Notes: generated by a model from the sequence alone, not told the origin. A stretch of 64,000 nt of DNA from JADGHX01 sp035760965 (GCA_035760965.1 DASTRY010000012.1:1-64000), one strand, 5' to 3'; positions 50,588-59,837 are shown, numbered from the stretch's first letter. Translations and numbers: made by a program.

Positions 50588-52588
50588 TCATTGCGCAGCC
50601 GTCAATGAGTAGTCCGACTGCTTCTGCGCGTACTCGATGAAGAAGTCCAGCGCGGCCGGGTTCGCAAGCGCGGAGCGGTTCGCGGCGCGCTCCGGCGGCG
50701 TGCCCATGAGAATCCGCCGCACCGGCACTTCGAGCTTCTTGCCGGTGAGGGTCATCGGAATCGCAGGCACCTGATAGATGCGGTCCGGAACGTGACGCGG
50801 CGAATAGTCGTTGCGCAGCTGGGTGCGAATGCGCTCGCGCAGCGGCTCATCGAGCGTGCGTTCGCCCTGCAGCTTCACGAACAGCGGCATGAAGAACCGG
50901 CCGCCGGGCAGGTCGAGATTGACGATCAGCGCGTCCTCGATTTCCGGCAGCGCCGCGAGCGAGCGATAGACCTCGGCGGTGCCGATGCGCACGCCGTGTC
51001 GATTCAGCGTCGCATCCGAGCGTCCGAGCACGAAGGCGCCGCCGCGCGCGTTCAAGCGCAGGAAATCGCCGTGACGCCAGACGCCGGGATACAGGTCGAA
51101 GTAGGATTCGAGATAGCGCTTGTTGTCCGGATCGTTCCAGAAGCGCAGCGGCATCGACGGCATCGGCCGCGTGATGACGAGCTCGCCGACCTGATCCGTG
51201 AGCGGCTTGCCGTGTTCATCGAACGAGTAGATCGCGGCGCCCAGCGCGCGCGCCTGAATCTCGCCCGCATAGACGGGCAGTATCGAGACCGCGCCGAGGA
51301 ATCCCGTGCAGCAATCGGTGCCGCCGCTGCCGGATGCGACGAGCAAGTCGCTCTTCACGTTCTGGTACACCCACTGCATGCACTCCGCCGTCACCGGCGA
51401 TCCGGCGAGCGTGACGGACTCGAGCCGGCTGAGATCGAACTTCTCCTTCGGAACGACGCCGGCCTTCTCCTGATGTGCGATGAACGTCGGGCTCGTGCCG
51501 AAGAGCGTCGCGCCGGACTGCTCGATCACGCTCCACAGCGCATCGGGCTGCGGGAACGCGGGGTTGCCGTCGTAGAGCACCGGGACCACGTCGGAGCACA
51601 GCGAGCTCACGACGAAGTTCCAGACCATCCAGCCGGTGACCGTGAAGAAGAACAGCCTCTCGCGTGCATGCACGTCGTAGTTGAACGCGAGGTGCTTCAG
51701 GTGCTCGAGCAGGATGCCGCCGTGACCGTGCACGATGGCCTTCGGCAGCCCCGTCGTGCCCGATGAGAACAGAATCCAGAGCGGATGATCGAACGGCACC
51801 TGTTCGCAGCGGAATTCCGCTGCCGGCACCGGCGGCCTGGCGAACAGGTCGTCCCAGAAGATCGTGTTCGGCGCCAGCACCGTCCGATCGTCCGGATCGA
51901 GATACGGCACGGCGATGACGCGCTCGACCGAGGGCAGCTGCGCGAGGATGTGGCGCATCTCCGGCTTGCGATCGAAGCGCTTACCGCCGTACTGGTAGCC
52001 GTCGACGTAGAAAATGACTTTCGGCGTGAGCTGCGAGAAGCGCTCCAGGATGCCCGTGGAGCCAAATTCGGGTCCGCAGCACGACCAGATCGCGCCGATG
52101 CTCGTCGTGGCGAGCACTGCAATCACAGCCTGCGGAGCATTCGGCAACACCGCCACGACGCGATCGCCCGGCTTCACCCCGAGCGCGCGCAACTGCGTGG
52201 CGAGCACGCGCACGCGCGCGCCGAGCTCGGTCCAGCTCATGCGGGCGAGCGGCGCACCCTCGCGCACATAAAGGAGCGCGTCAGTGTCCGGCCGCTCGTG
52301 CGCCAACGCATGCTCGGCGTAGTTGAGCCGGGCACCGGGGAACCATTCCGCTCCCGGCATCTCGCGCCGGCCCAGCACGCGCGTGAACGGAGCCGAGGCG
52401 CGCACGCCGAAATAATCCCAGATGGCGAGCCAGAACGCCTCGATGTCGGTCACCGACCACTGCCAGAGCGCATCGTATGTCTCGAAATGCAGACCGCGCT
52501 CGCGCTCGAGCCAGCGCATGAAGGCCGTGAGGTGCGATTTCTCGCGGCGCTGCGGGCTCGGGGCCCACAGCAGATCGCCTTCCGTCAT
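50588..52588 (-). CDS. Acetoacetate-CoA ligase family protein, probable aroylacetate-CoA ligase
   Basis: 666 aa from ATG 52588, whose ATGA overlaps the phosphatase stop. Acyl-adenylate motif SSGTTGLPKAIVHG, later motifs around WMVWNF and GTDCCTGF, and the C-terminal catalytic lysine in TLTGKKLEVPV. Length (about 660) and N-terminal segment (LHFETYDALWQWSVTDIEAF) match acetoacetyl-CoA synthetases, cytoplasmic enzymes that activate beta-keto acids with ATP and CoA. Benzoylacetate-CoA ligase of ethylbenzene degraders is a relative. As the last gene of an operon predicted to produce a 3-aryl-3-oxopropanoate, it probably activates that acid for thiolytic cleavage to aroyl-CoA. Confidence 0.9.
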   Translation of the reverse strand: MTEGDLLWAPSPQRREKSHLTAFMRWLERERGLHFETYDALWQWSVTDIEAFWLAIWDYFGVRASAPFTRVLGRREMPGAEWFPGARLNYAEHALAHERPDTDALLYVREGAPLARMSWTELGARVRVLATQLRALGVKPGDRVVAVLPNAPQAVIAVLATTSIGAIWSCCGPEFGSTGILERFSQLTPKVIFYVDGYQYGGKRFDRKPEMRHILAQLPSVERVIAVPYLDPDDRTVLAPNTIFWDDLFARPPVPAAEFRCEQVPFDHPLWILFSSGTTGLPKAIVHGHGGILLEHLKHLAFNYDVHARERLFFFTVTGWMVWNFVVSSLCSDVVPVLYDGNPAFPQPDALWSVIEQSGATLFGTSPTFIAHQEKAGVVPKEKFDLSRLESVTLAGSPVTAECMQWVYQNVKSDLLVASGSGGTDCCTGFLGAVSILPVYAGEIQARALGAAIYSFDEHGKPLTDQVGELVITRPMPSMPLRFWNDPDNKRYLESYFDLYPGVWRHGDFLRLNARGGAFVLGRSDATLNRHGVRIGTAEVYRSLAALPEIEDALIVNLDLPGGRFFMPLFVKLQGERTLDEPLRERIRTQLRNDYSPRHVPDRIYQVPAIPMTLTGKKLEVPVRRILMGTPPERAANRSALANPAALDFFIEYAQKQSDYSLTAAQ

Positions 52589-53460
52589 CGCTGTGACTCC
52601 GGCAGGATCGCACCGCACGTCAGCAGCTCGCGAATGTGTGTGAGCACCCGATGCGGACGGCGCGCCTTGGGCTGGCTCGCCCATTCCGCCAGCCCCGTCA
52701 CCCCCGTGGTCACGCCGAACGCGGTCGCGCCACCGCGGCGGGCCATGATGATCTCGACGAGCGGATCGTCACCGATGACGCCGACATCACGCACCGGCAC
52801 GCCGAGCTTCTTGGCGACGAAGCGCAACGCGTGCAGCGACGGCTTGCCGGTCAGAATCATCGGCGCCTTGGTCATGCGGCGAACGGCGCCGACGATCGCG
52901 TACGAATAGCCCATCGAGCGGCCGTGTCGGGTGGCGAAGAACGGCACGTCCGATGCGACGTACATCTTCGCTCCGGCCCAGATGGCCTGGCATGCCGCCT
53001 CGATGTCCTTCATCGTGCAGTCGGGGTGCCAGCCGATGTACACGGCCTCCACTTCGCTCGCACGCGGCTCGCCCGTGTAGACGGTCTCGATGCCCGCTTC
53101 CGCGAGCGCGTGCCCCACTCCGCGCTTGCCGAGCACCAGCGCGCGTCGCACTCCGCGACGCTTCATCAGCTCGGCGGCGACGCTCGAGGGCGTGAACATC
53201 TGCTCGTCGGCAATCGGCAGCCCGATGCCGCGCAGCTTCGCGGCCTGCTCGGCGGGCGGGTACGCGCTGCCGTTCGTCAGCACGACGAACGGGATCGCGC
53301 GCTCTTTCAGCGTCGAAAGGACCTCGACCGCGCCCGGCAACACTTCGTAGCCGCCGAGCGAGCGATCGCTCAGCAACAGCGTGCCGTCCAGATCGAACAT
53401 GAATCCTCTGATCGCCGGCAGCGGCTCGTTCCACTGCTCCTCTGCAACCACTGCGCTCAT
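52585..53460 (-). CDS. HAD-IIA family phosphatase (NagD-like)
   Basis: 291 aa; its start overlaps the carboxyltransferase stop by four bases (ATGA) and its stop overlaps the CoA ligase start. HAD motifs: FDLDGTLLLSD (DxD), LTNGSAYPP (motif II), Lys in TGKPSLHALRF and GVIGDDPLVEI (motif IV). The 100-residue cap between motifs II and III is class IIA, found in nitrophenylphosphatases and phosphoglycolate phosphatases. Here it would remove the aryl phosphate after carboxylation, a step known for acetovanillone pathways. Cytoplasmic. Confidence 0.88.
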   Translation of the reverse strand: MSAVVAEEQWNEPLPAIRGFMFDLDGTLLLSDRSLGGYEVLPGAVEVLSTLKERAIPFVVLTNGSAYPPAEQAAKLRGIGLPIADEQMFTPSSVAAELMKRRGVRRALVLGKRGVGHALAEAGIETVYTGEPRASEVEAVYIGWHPDCTMKDIEAACQAIWAGAKMYVASDVPFFATRHGRSMGYSYAIVGAVRRMTKAPMILTGKPSLHALRFVAKKLGVPVRDVGVIGDDPLVEIIMARRGGATAFGVTTGVTGLAEWASQPKARRPHRVLTHIRELLTCGAILPESQR

Positions 53461-54926
53461 CGTGCGTACCGCCGCATCTCCAGTTTGAATCCAGGCTTGC
53501 TCACCGCGACGTGCGACAGATCCGTCCGCTGGCTGAGGTTGCGGATCAAGCTGATCACGGGCTTCATCGTGGGATCGTAGTGGCGCGCCGCGGGCCCCGC
53601 CGCGAGCATCGCGTCGACCTGCACCGCGGGCATCGTCGCGCGCAGCAGGAATTCCTCATCCGAAAGATGCTTGCCGATGCGGGCGCGCAGCTCATCGAGC
53701 GGCGGCATGGCGGGCTCGGCCCGCAGCTCCCGCGTACGCGGCAGCGATTCGATGCGCTCCATCACGTGCGCCGCGATCGGCACATTGGGCTTGCCGAACC
53801 GGCCGAGCGCGTAGCGGATCGCTTCGTCCGGAATCACGGCATAGCGCGTGGGATTGGTGACGTTCATGACGGCCTGCGTCATCAGGATCTGCGAGAACGG
53901 CGTCATGACGATGGGCCAGCCGAGCTCTTCGCGCACGCGGCCCAGCTCCTCGATCACCGCGCTCTCCATGTGCGAGAGGCGGCTCTCGGCCAGGTGGCGG
54001 CGCATGGTGCCCACCATGCCGCCCGGCAACTGATGATGCAGATACGCGGCGTCGAAGGCCTGCGGCTTGCCGGCAGGCAATCCTTCGGCGGCGGCGAGCC
54101 GCGTGAAGTAGCGGCCGACTTCCGCGAGCGCCTCGTCGTCGATGCGCACCGTGTGTCCGAGCTCGCGCAGATTGGCGACGACCCGTTCCGACGGTGGATT
54201 CGACGTGCCGTCGGCCGCGGCGCCCGATGCACATTGCAGCGCTTGAATCCCGTAATCCGGCGCCTCCATGTACATGTGCTCGGCGAGACCGATCGTGCAG
54301 TGTGCGTGCAGCTCGAGCGGCTTGTCGCCGATCACCGCTTTGATCGCGGGAATCAGCGTTCGCGCGCGATTCTGAGAGAGCAGTCCGCCGGGGTCCTTGA
54401 TGTAGAGGGCATCGATGTCCGGCGACGCGGCGAGCTTACGGGCGCGCTCGGCATAGTGCGCGTCGTCGTGAATCGGGCTCAGCGTGAAAACGAGCGCCGC
54501 GATGACATACTCACCGCCGCCCCGTTTCACCATCCGGGCGCATGCGATGTTCGCGTCGGCGTCGTTCGACGGATCCGCGAGACAGAAGCGGCGGATGCCG
54601 TTGCGCGCGAGCACACGGAATGCGAGCTCCATGAACTCCGGGTGCGCCGTCTCCCACGAGATGAAGCGGAAGCCGGTCGACATGAACTGCAGCGGCGTGT
54701 TCGGCGTCGCCTCTGCCATCAGCCGGATGCGTTCCCACGGATCTTCTTTCTTGTACCGGACCGCAACGCCCATGTGCGTCGAGGTGGTGAAATCGATCGC
54801 CTTGAAGCCGACGCGATCCATCACCGGCGCGATGGTGAGCGTCTTCGCGGTATCGATGCCGAGCGCCGCCCAGAGGCATTGATTGCCGTCGCGCAGCGAG
54901 GTCTCGACGAGTTGGATCTCAGCCAT
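53457..54926 (-). CDS. Carboxyltransferase subunit of a biotin-dependent carboxylase (pyruvate carboxylase/oxaloacetate decarboxylase-like)
   Basis: 489 aa from ATG 54926, overlapping the biotin carboxylase by eight bases. DRE-TIM metallolyase/HMGL-like barrel with ETSLRDGNQ at the start (usually DTTLRDAHQ, so the first metal ligand is Glu instead of Asp), the lysine in LYIKDPGGLL (carbamylated metal ligand in relatives), LHAHCTIG (HxH), and a C-terminal helical domain similar to that of pyruvate carboxylase (about 305-440). No biotin domain is attached. With carrier and biotin carboxylase genes directly upstream, it should transfer CO2 from carboxybiotin to an enolisable ketone side chain. 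Confidence 0.9.
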   Translation of the reverse strand: MAEIQLVETSLRDGNQCLWAALGIDTAKTLTIAPVMDRVGFKAIDFTTSTHMGVAVRYKKEDPWERIRLMAEATPNTPLQFMSTGFRFISWETAHPEFMELAFRVLARNGIRRFCLADPSNDADANIACARMVKRGGGEYVIAALVFTLSPIHDDAHYAERARKLAASPDIDALYIKDPGGLLSQNRARTLIPAIKAVIGDKPLELHAHCTIGLAEHMYMEAPDYGIQALQCASGAAADGTSNPPSERVVANLRELGHTVRIDDEALAEVGRYFTRLAAAEGLPAGKPQAFDAAYLHHQLPGGMVGTMRRHLAESRLSHMESAVIEELGRVREELGWPIVMTPFSQILMTQAVMNVTNPTRYAVIPDEAIRYALGRFGKPNVPIAAHVMERIESLPRTRELRAEPAMPPLDELRARIGKHLSDEEFLLRATMPAVQVDAMLAAGPAARHYDPTMKPVISLIRNLSQRTDLSHVAVSKPGFKLEMRRYAR

Positions 54927-56295
54927 GACGTGCGACCTCCACGGGCTGCGCGCGCGCCTCGAGCAGACGCGCGACGAACGCCGTGTCGACGCCGCCCGCC
55001 TGGAATTCGCGATCGGCGAGCACCGTCGCGTGAAATGGAAGGTTCGTGGCCACGCCGGCGATTCGCGTGCCCGCGATCGCCTGGCGCAGACGCGCCAGCG
55101 CGGCCTTGCGGTCGGCGCCGTGCGCGATGATCTTGCCGAGCAGCGAATCGTAGAACGGCGGGACGTGCGAGCCGCCCGCGATGTGCGTGTCGACCCGAAT
55201 CCCGGCGCCCTGCGGCCACGAAGCGTCGCCGACCCGGCCCGGGCTCGGACGAAAGTCGTGCGCCGGGTCCTCCGCGTTCACGCGACACTCGATGGCGCAG
55301 CCCTGCAGCTGGATGTCTGCCTGCTCGAGTCGCAGTCCCTCGCCGTTCGCAATGGCAATCTGCTCGGCAACGAGATCGACTCCCGTGACGGCCTCCGTCA
55401 CCGGATGCTCCACCTGAATGCGCGCATTCATCTCCAGAAAATAGAAGGACGTCGTCGTGCGGTCCACGAGAAACTCGACGGTGCCGGCGCCGCGATATTT
55501 CAGGCGCTCGCCGAAGCGAACCGCGGCTTCGTGCAGCGCGTGGCGCACGGCGTCCGGCAGTGCCGGCGCGGGCGTCTCTTCGATGATCTTCTGGTAGCGC
55601 CGCTGAACCGAGCAGTCGCGCTCACCGAGATGGACGACTCGACCGGCACCGTCTCCTAGCACCTGCACTTCGACGTGCCGGCCGCTCGCGATGAACCGTT
55701 CCAGATACACGCGCGCGTCGCCGAACGCGGCGCCCGCTTCCGCCGATGCGAGCTCGATTGCGGCAGGCAGGTCCGCCAGCCGCTCGACCCGCTTCATGCC
55801 GCGACCGCCGCCGCCTCCAACGGCTTTCACGAGGAGCGGCGCGCCCATGGCACGCGCCAGCGCCACGGCCTCATCGACAGATGCAACCGGGCCGCCGGGC
55901 ACGACAGGCACGGCTGCTGCTTCGGCTTCCGCGCGTGCGCGCAGCTTGTCGCCCACCGCTTCGATCTGCGCGGCGGTCGGGCCGATGAAGATCACGCCTT
56001 CGGCTTCGCACATCCGCGCGAGCGCGGCGCGTTCCGAAAGAAAGCCATAGCCCGGATGGATCGCGTCCGACTGGGTGCCGAGCGCCGCGTGCACGATGGC
56101 TTCGACCTTCAGGTAGCTCTCGGTCGGACGCGCCGGGCCGATGCACACGGCACGATCGGCGAGCCGCGCGGGCACGCTGTCGCGATCCGCGTCGGAGACG
56201 GCGAGCACCGTCTCGATGCCGAGCGCGCGGCACGTGCGGATGATGCGCGCCGCGATCTCGCCGCGATTGGCGATGAGAATTCGCCGGATCGCCAC
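54919..56295 (-). CDS. Biotin carboxylase subunit
   Basis: 458 aa. N-terminal LIANRGEIAARII, ATP-grasp glycine loop AVGGGGGRGM, bicarbonate/biotin region RDCSVQRRYQKIIEE, NARIQVEHPVTE with the catalytic Glu and Arg, and FYDSLLGKIIAHG near the end. Size is that of a free AccC-type subunit. It carboxylates the biotin on the carrier protein encoded three bases upstream using ATP and bicarbonate. It belongs to the seven-gene operon; housekeeping AccC is expected elsewhere with AccB. Confidence 0.93.
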   Translation of the reverse strand: MAIRRILIANRGEIAARIIRTCRALGIETVLAVSDADRDSVPARLADRAVCIGPARPTESYLKVEAIVHAALGTQSDAIHPGYGFLSERAALARMCEAEGVIFIGPTAAQIEAVGDKLRARAEAEAAAVPVVPGGPVASVDEAVALARAMGAPLLVKAVGGGGGRGMKRVERLADLPAAIELASAEAGAAFGDARVYLERFIASGRHVEVQVLGDGAGRVVHLGERDCSVQRRYQKIIEETPAPALPDAVRHALHEAAVRFGERLKYRGAGTVEFLVDRTTTSFYFLEMNARIQVEHPVTEAVTGVDLVAEQIAIANGEGLRLEQADIQLQGCAIECRVNAEDPAHDFRPSPGRVGDASWPQGAGIRVDTHIAGGSHVPPFYDSLLGKIIAHGADRKAALARLRQAIAGTRIAGVATNLPFHATVLADREFQAGGVDTAFVARLLEARAQPVEVARHG

Positions 56296-56298
56296 GCG

Positions 56299-56850
56299 CT
56301 AGCCTGCCTTGCGGACGCGCAGGAGCGTCTCGCCGTACTCCACGAGCGTTGCGTCCCGCGCGAGGATTTCAGTCACGGTACCGCGCACGCCGGCGCGCAC
56401 GGTGTTCATGAGCTTCATGACCTCGATGATCGCGACGACCGTGTCCTCTTCGACCACGGAGCCGACGTCGACGAAGGGCGGCGCGCCCGGCTTGGGTCGG
56501 CGATAGAAGGTGCCGAGCAGCGGCGCGGTCACATCCACGACATTCGGATCGGATGGCGGCGCGAGACTGCTGGGCGGAGCCGCTCCGGCCGCAGGACCGG
56601 CAGATGCACCCGCTCCGCCGACGGCGGAAGCCGCATGCGCTGCGCCCGATTGCGCGCCGCCCGCAGCGAGCGCCGGCGCGCTGGAAACGGAATCCACCGC
56701 GTGCGGCGCGCCGGCCGCGCCGTTCGCGACGACACCGACACCGCGCCTCAGCGTGAGCTTGATGCCCTCCATCTCCAGCGTGAGCTCATCGAAGCTGGAC
56801 TGCTCGACGAGCTTCATGATCTCCGCGACATCCGCGGACGTAAGACTCAC
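56299..56850 (-). CDS. Biotin carrier protein (BCCP-like)
   Basis: 183 aa from GTG 56850 with GGAGGT five bases upstream; the GTG overlaps the stop of the kinase-subunit gene. N-terminal helical segment (DVAEIMKLVEQSSFDELTLE), an Ala/Pro/Gly-rich linker at about 55-100, then a biotinyl domain with IIEVMKLMNTV, in which Lys is the biotin site. It resembles AccB with its N-terminal region. Serves as the swinging arm between the biotin carboxylase and the carboxyltransferase of this operon. Confidence 0.92.
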   Translation of the reverse strand: MSLTSADVAEIMKLVEQSSFDELTLEMEGIKLTLRRGVGVVANGAAGAPHAVDSVSSAPALAAGGAQSGAAHAASAVGGAGASAGPAAGAAPPSSLAPPSDPNVVDVTAPLLGTFYRRPKPGAPPFVDVGSVVEEDTVVAIIEVMKLMNTVRAGVRGTVTEILARDATLVEYGETLLRVRKAG

Positions 56851-57893
56851 CGTTGACCTCCGAAAATCGACATCACGTGCGCCAGCGGATCCGGGGCAGG
56901 TTTCGCGACCGGCGCCACCTCCTTCGAGGACCACACCGTCTCGGGCCGACTCTGCAGCAACAGAATCGCATTGGTGTCGCGCTCCACGGCCCACTCGATG
57001 TCCTGCGGCCGCCCGTAGTGCCGCTCGACTTTGCGCCCGATGGTGCGCAAGGCCTGCAGCTCCTCGTCGCTCAAGCACGGCGCACGCCGCAGACTTTCGT
57101 CGACGGGCGTCGCGTCGACGCCGCCGCCAGGTGCGGGCACGTGCTGAACCGCCTTCTCCGAAATCTCGCGCACCGAAATCTCACCGGTGATCTTGCCGAC
57201 AACCCAGCGATCCGGCGTCACCTCTCCGCCGACCACGGCAGAGCCCAGGCCCCATGCGCCTTCGATCGTGATCACCGACCGATCGCCCGTGAGCGGGCTG
57301 CGCGTGAACATGACTCCGGCGGTCCGCGCATTCACCATCTTCTGCACGACCACCGCCATCGCGACACCGTCCTCCGGCAAGCCGCGCTTGCGCCGATACG
57401 TCACGGACTCCACCGAGTAGAGGCTCGCCCAGCAGCTCCGCACCTTGTGCAGCGTCTGCTCGAGACTCGTGACCCACAGGTACGTGTCCTGAAGGCCTGC
57501 GAAGCTCGCGTCGGCCGCATCTTCGGTCGTCGCCGACGAACGCACGGCGACCGGACTCGACCCGCCGTCGCCACACAAGGCCGCGTGGCTCGCGGACAAT
57601 TCCTCCAGCACGTCGGCAGGCAGCTCGGCCGCCTCGACACGCGCGCGCATCTCGCTGCAGCACGCGGTGACAGCCGCAAGATCGTCGGGATTCAATGCCT
57701 CGATCCGCGAACGCACCGGCGCCTCGCGCTCGAGGGCGCGCACGAAGCGCTCGAACGCGCCCGTCTTCACCACGAACCCGGCAGGCACCGCGATTCCGGC
57801 GCGCTGCAGCTCGCCGAGGCTCCCGCCCTTGCCGCCGACATGAGGTCGATCGTTCAGCCCGATATCGGCGAACCAGCCGATGATGTCAGTCAC
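56847..57893 (-). CDS. PEP synthase N-terminal (ATP-binding) domain protein, phenylphosphate-synthase-like small subunit
   Basis: 348 aa from GTG 57893 (no good ribosome site). PPDK_N-type ATP-grasp: VGGKGGSLGELQRAGI near residue 20, AVRSSATTEDAADASFAGLQ in the middle, and AVVVQKMVNARTAGVMFTRSP, then WAVERDTNAILLLQSRPET at the end. It binds ATP and makes the pyrophosphorylated enzyme in PEP synthase. As a stand-alone unit of about 350 residues beside a swivelling-His protein it matches the two-part phenylphosphate synthase and the acetovanillone kinases, in which a phenolic OH is phosphorylated with ATP going to AMP. Confidence 0.88.
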   Translation of the reverse strand: MTDIIGWFADIGLNDRPHVGGKGGSLGELQRAGIAVPAGFVVKTGAFERFVRALEREAPVRSRIEALNPDDLAAVTACCSEMRARVEAAELPADVLEELSASHAALCGDGGSSPVAVRSSATTEDAADASFAGLQDTYLWVTSLEQTLHKVRSCWASLYSVESVTYRRKRGLPEDGVAMAVVVQKMVNARTAGVMFTRSPLTGDRSVITIEGAWGLGSAVVGGEVTPDRWVVGKITGEISVREISEKAVQHVPAPGGGVDATPVDESLRRAPCLSDEELQALRTIGRKVERHYGRPQDIEWAVERDTNAILLLQSRPETVWSSKEVAPVAKPAPDPLAHVMSIFGGQR

Positions 57894-57903
57894 CGAAAAA
57901 GCC

Positions 57904-59727
57904 CTATTGCAGAATCGTCACGATGCCGCGCCCGCCGTCGACGCGAATGCGCTGGCCATCTTTGATACGCGCCGTCGCATTGCCCGTGCCGACGACCGCC
58001 GGTAGGCCGTACTCGCGCGCCACGATGGCGGCGTGGCTCATCGAGCCGCCGATATCCGACACCGCCGCGGCGATCTTCTGGAAGATCGGCGCCCACGTCG
58101 GATTGGTCACCTGACACACGAGGATGTCGCCCTTGCGCAGGCGCGAGATCTCCTCGACGGACTTCACGACGCATGCGCGCCCTTCCGCCACCCCGCTCGA
58201 CGCCGCGAAACCGCGCACTTCGTTGCTGCTCTCTTCGCTCCCCGCTGCGAGCCACTGATTGAGGCTTTCGCGCGTGATGCCCCAGAGCATCACGATGGCC
58301 GGGTCATCGATCACGTCCGGGACCGGACCGAGCGCCGGAGGCGTGTCGTGCTTGGCCCACTCGGCCAGCGCGGCGCGCCGCTCGGCGACGATCTGCGGCC
58401 AGACATCCGGCCCGCGCGGCGGCGAGCCGTTCGACCACGAGGTCATGAGATCGACGATCGCGTTCTCGAGCTCGTAGCGCGTGAGATGGAAGACGTCCTC
58501 GGCGTCGGGGAAGAAGCCGTGCTGCGCGAGCAGCGCACCGAACTCGCGAATCTTGTTGAAGAAGAGATTCGTGTACCAGTGTTCGCAGTAGAACTTGTGC
58601 CCCTCGACGTACGGGAACACGCGGTGCGCGAGCCCGATCATCTGGTCGTACGCGGCGCGCTCCTCGTCCGTGTTCAAGAGCTCGCGGTAGTCCGCGATGA
58701 GCTGGGCCCGCTCCTCGCGCAGCTTCTCGATCGGCCGCTCGAGCGATTCGCCCGCCTTCACGCGGCGGATGTACTCGGGGAGCCCTGCGAAGGGCATCGA
58801 CAGATCGTCGTTCCACGCACGGTGATAGTGGTAGAACCCGTCGCCGACGTTGATGTTGAACCACGGATCGCGCGAGATCTCGAGCTCCCGCAGCCACTCT
58901 TTGCCCGGCTCACCGGCCGCCTCCAGCGAGCGGATGACGTCGTCCGCCGAGACGCCTTCCTTGAAGTTGCCGTCGACGCGCAGCTCGACCGCGCGCCGCG
59001 CGAGCCGCCGCAGCTCATCGTCCGGCCGGAAGATCTCGGCCTCGATGCCGGCCACCATGCGGGCGATGGTCTGGTCCGTGATCTCCGGAAAGGCTTTCTT
59101 ACAGAATGCGAAAAACGTGAGATACGCGCCGTAGCCGAGCAGCAGGAACTCGAAGTGGTGGTGCCACATGCGGAAGTACCCCTCGAGCGTCTTCTGGTAC
59201 GTCTCGAGGAGGTAGTGGTTCGAGGCCACGCCGCGCCCCGCGTGCACGTGCTCGAGCGGCTCGAACTCGGGCAGCTCGGGCTTCGGTAACGCCTGCGCGT
59301 CCCGGATCAGCTTGAGCATCTTCTCGCGCCACTGCGCGTAGAGGCGCTCCCAGTTCTCGTAATAGTAGAAAGCTCTCTTCTGAAACTCCGCGGTGCGGCG
59401 CGCGATCTCGGCGGGATCGGTCACGGCATTGCCGCCGATGTAGACCCGGCCGTTGATGATGCGGTGATCGATGCCGAGCGTCGTCGGCAGACAGTGCACG
59501 CGCGTGTTCGCGGAGCCGAGCGCGCAGTACGCCGCTTCGGCGGTCACCATGTCGAAGGCCGACATGGGCTCGGGAAAGTGCATGGAGTTGTAGAACCAGA
59601 AGCGCTCGTCGTCGCCCTTGCCGAACTGCACGGTATAGGGATAGGCGGCCTGTGCGCGCTCGGTCCCCGGCACGACTTTCAGCGAGCTAGGCAGCGGAAA
59701 ACCCTGGGATTTCACTGAAGCATTCAT
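57904..59727 (-). CDS. PEP-utilising swivelling-histidine protein, phenylphosphate-synthase-like large subunit
   Basis: 607 aa from ATG 59727, with GGAG seven to eight bases upstream. The long N-terminal part is helical (WENLWERLYAQ-like stretches, then HVHAGRGVASNHYLLETYQK). The C-terminus is the phosphohistidine domain: VLVC-type core ILVCQVTNPTWAPIF and GGSMSHAAIVAREYGLP with the phosphorylated His at residue 565. No PEP-binding domain follows. Such proteins carry phosphate from the ATP-binding subunit (gene 10 bp downstream) to a phenol. First gene of the operon; the divergent AraC gene probably controls it. The acceptor is inferred from context as a 4-hydroxyphenyl ketone. Confidence 0.88.
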   Translation of the reverse strand: MNASVKSQGFPLPSSLKVVPGTERAQAAYPYTVQFGKGDDERFWFYNSMHFPEPMSAFDMVTAEAAYCALGSANTRVHCLPTTLGIDHRIINGRVYIGGNAVTDPAEIARRTAEFQKRAFYYYENWERLYAQWREKMLKLIRDAQALPKPELPEFEPLEHVHAGRGVASNHYLLETYQKTLEGYFRMWHHHFEFLLLGYGAYLTFFAFCKKAFPEITDQTIARMVAGIEAEIFRPDDELRRLARRAVELRVDGNFKEGVSADDVIRSLEAAGEPGKEWLRELEISRDPWFNINVGDGFYHYHRAWNDDLSMPFAGLPEYIRRVKAGESLERPIEKLREERAQLIADYRELLNTDEERAAYDQMIGLAHRVFPYVEGHKFYCEHWYTNLFFNKIREFGALLAQHGFFPDAEDVFHLTRYELENAIVDLMTSWSNGSPPRGPDVWPQIVAERRAALAEWAKHDTPPALGPVPDVIDDPAIVMLWGITRESLNQWLAAGSEESSNEVRGFAASSGVAEGRACVVKSVEEISRLRKGDILVCQVTNPTWAPIFQKIAAAVSDIGGSMSHAAIVAREYGLPAVVGTGNATARIKDGQRIRVDGGRGIVTILQ

Positions 59728-59837
59728 GGGCTCACTCCGGATGAACCCGAGAGCGTAGCCGGGCAGGCCCCCGACTGCGAGGCTAACAGCGCAGAAGGTG
59801 TAGCTCGTGACTGCAACGCGGCGGTTCGCGCAGGCGG

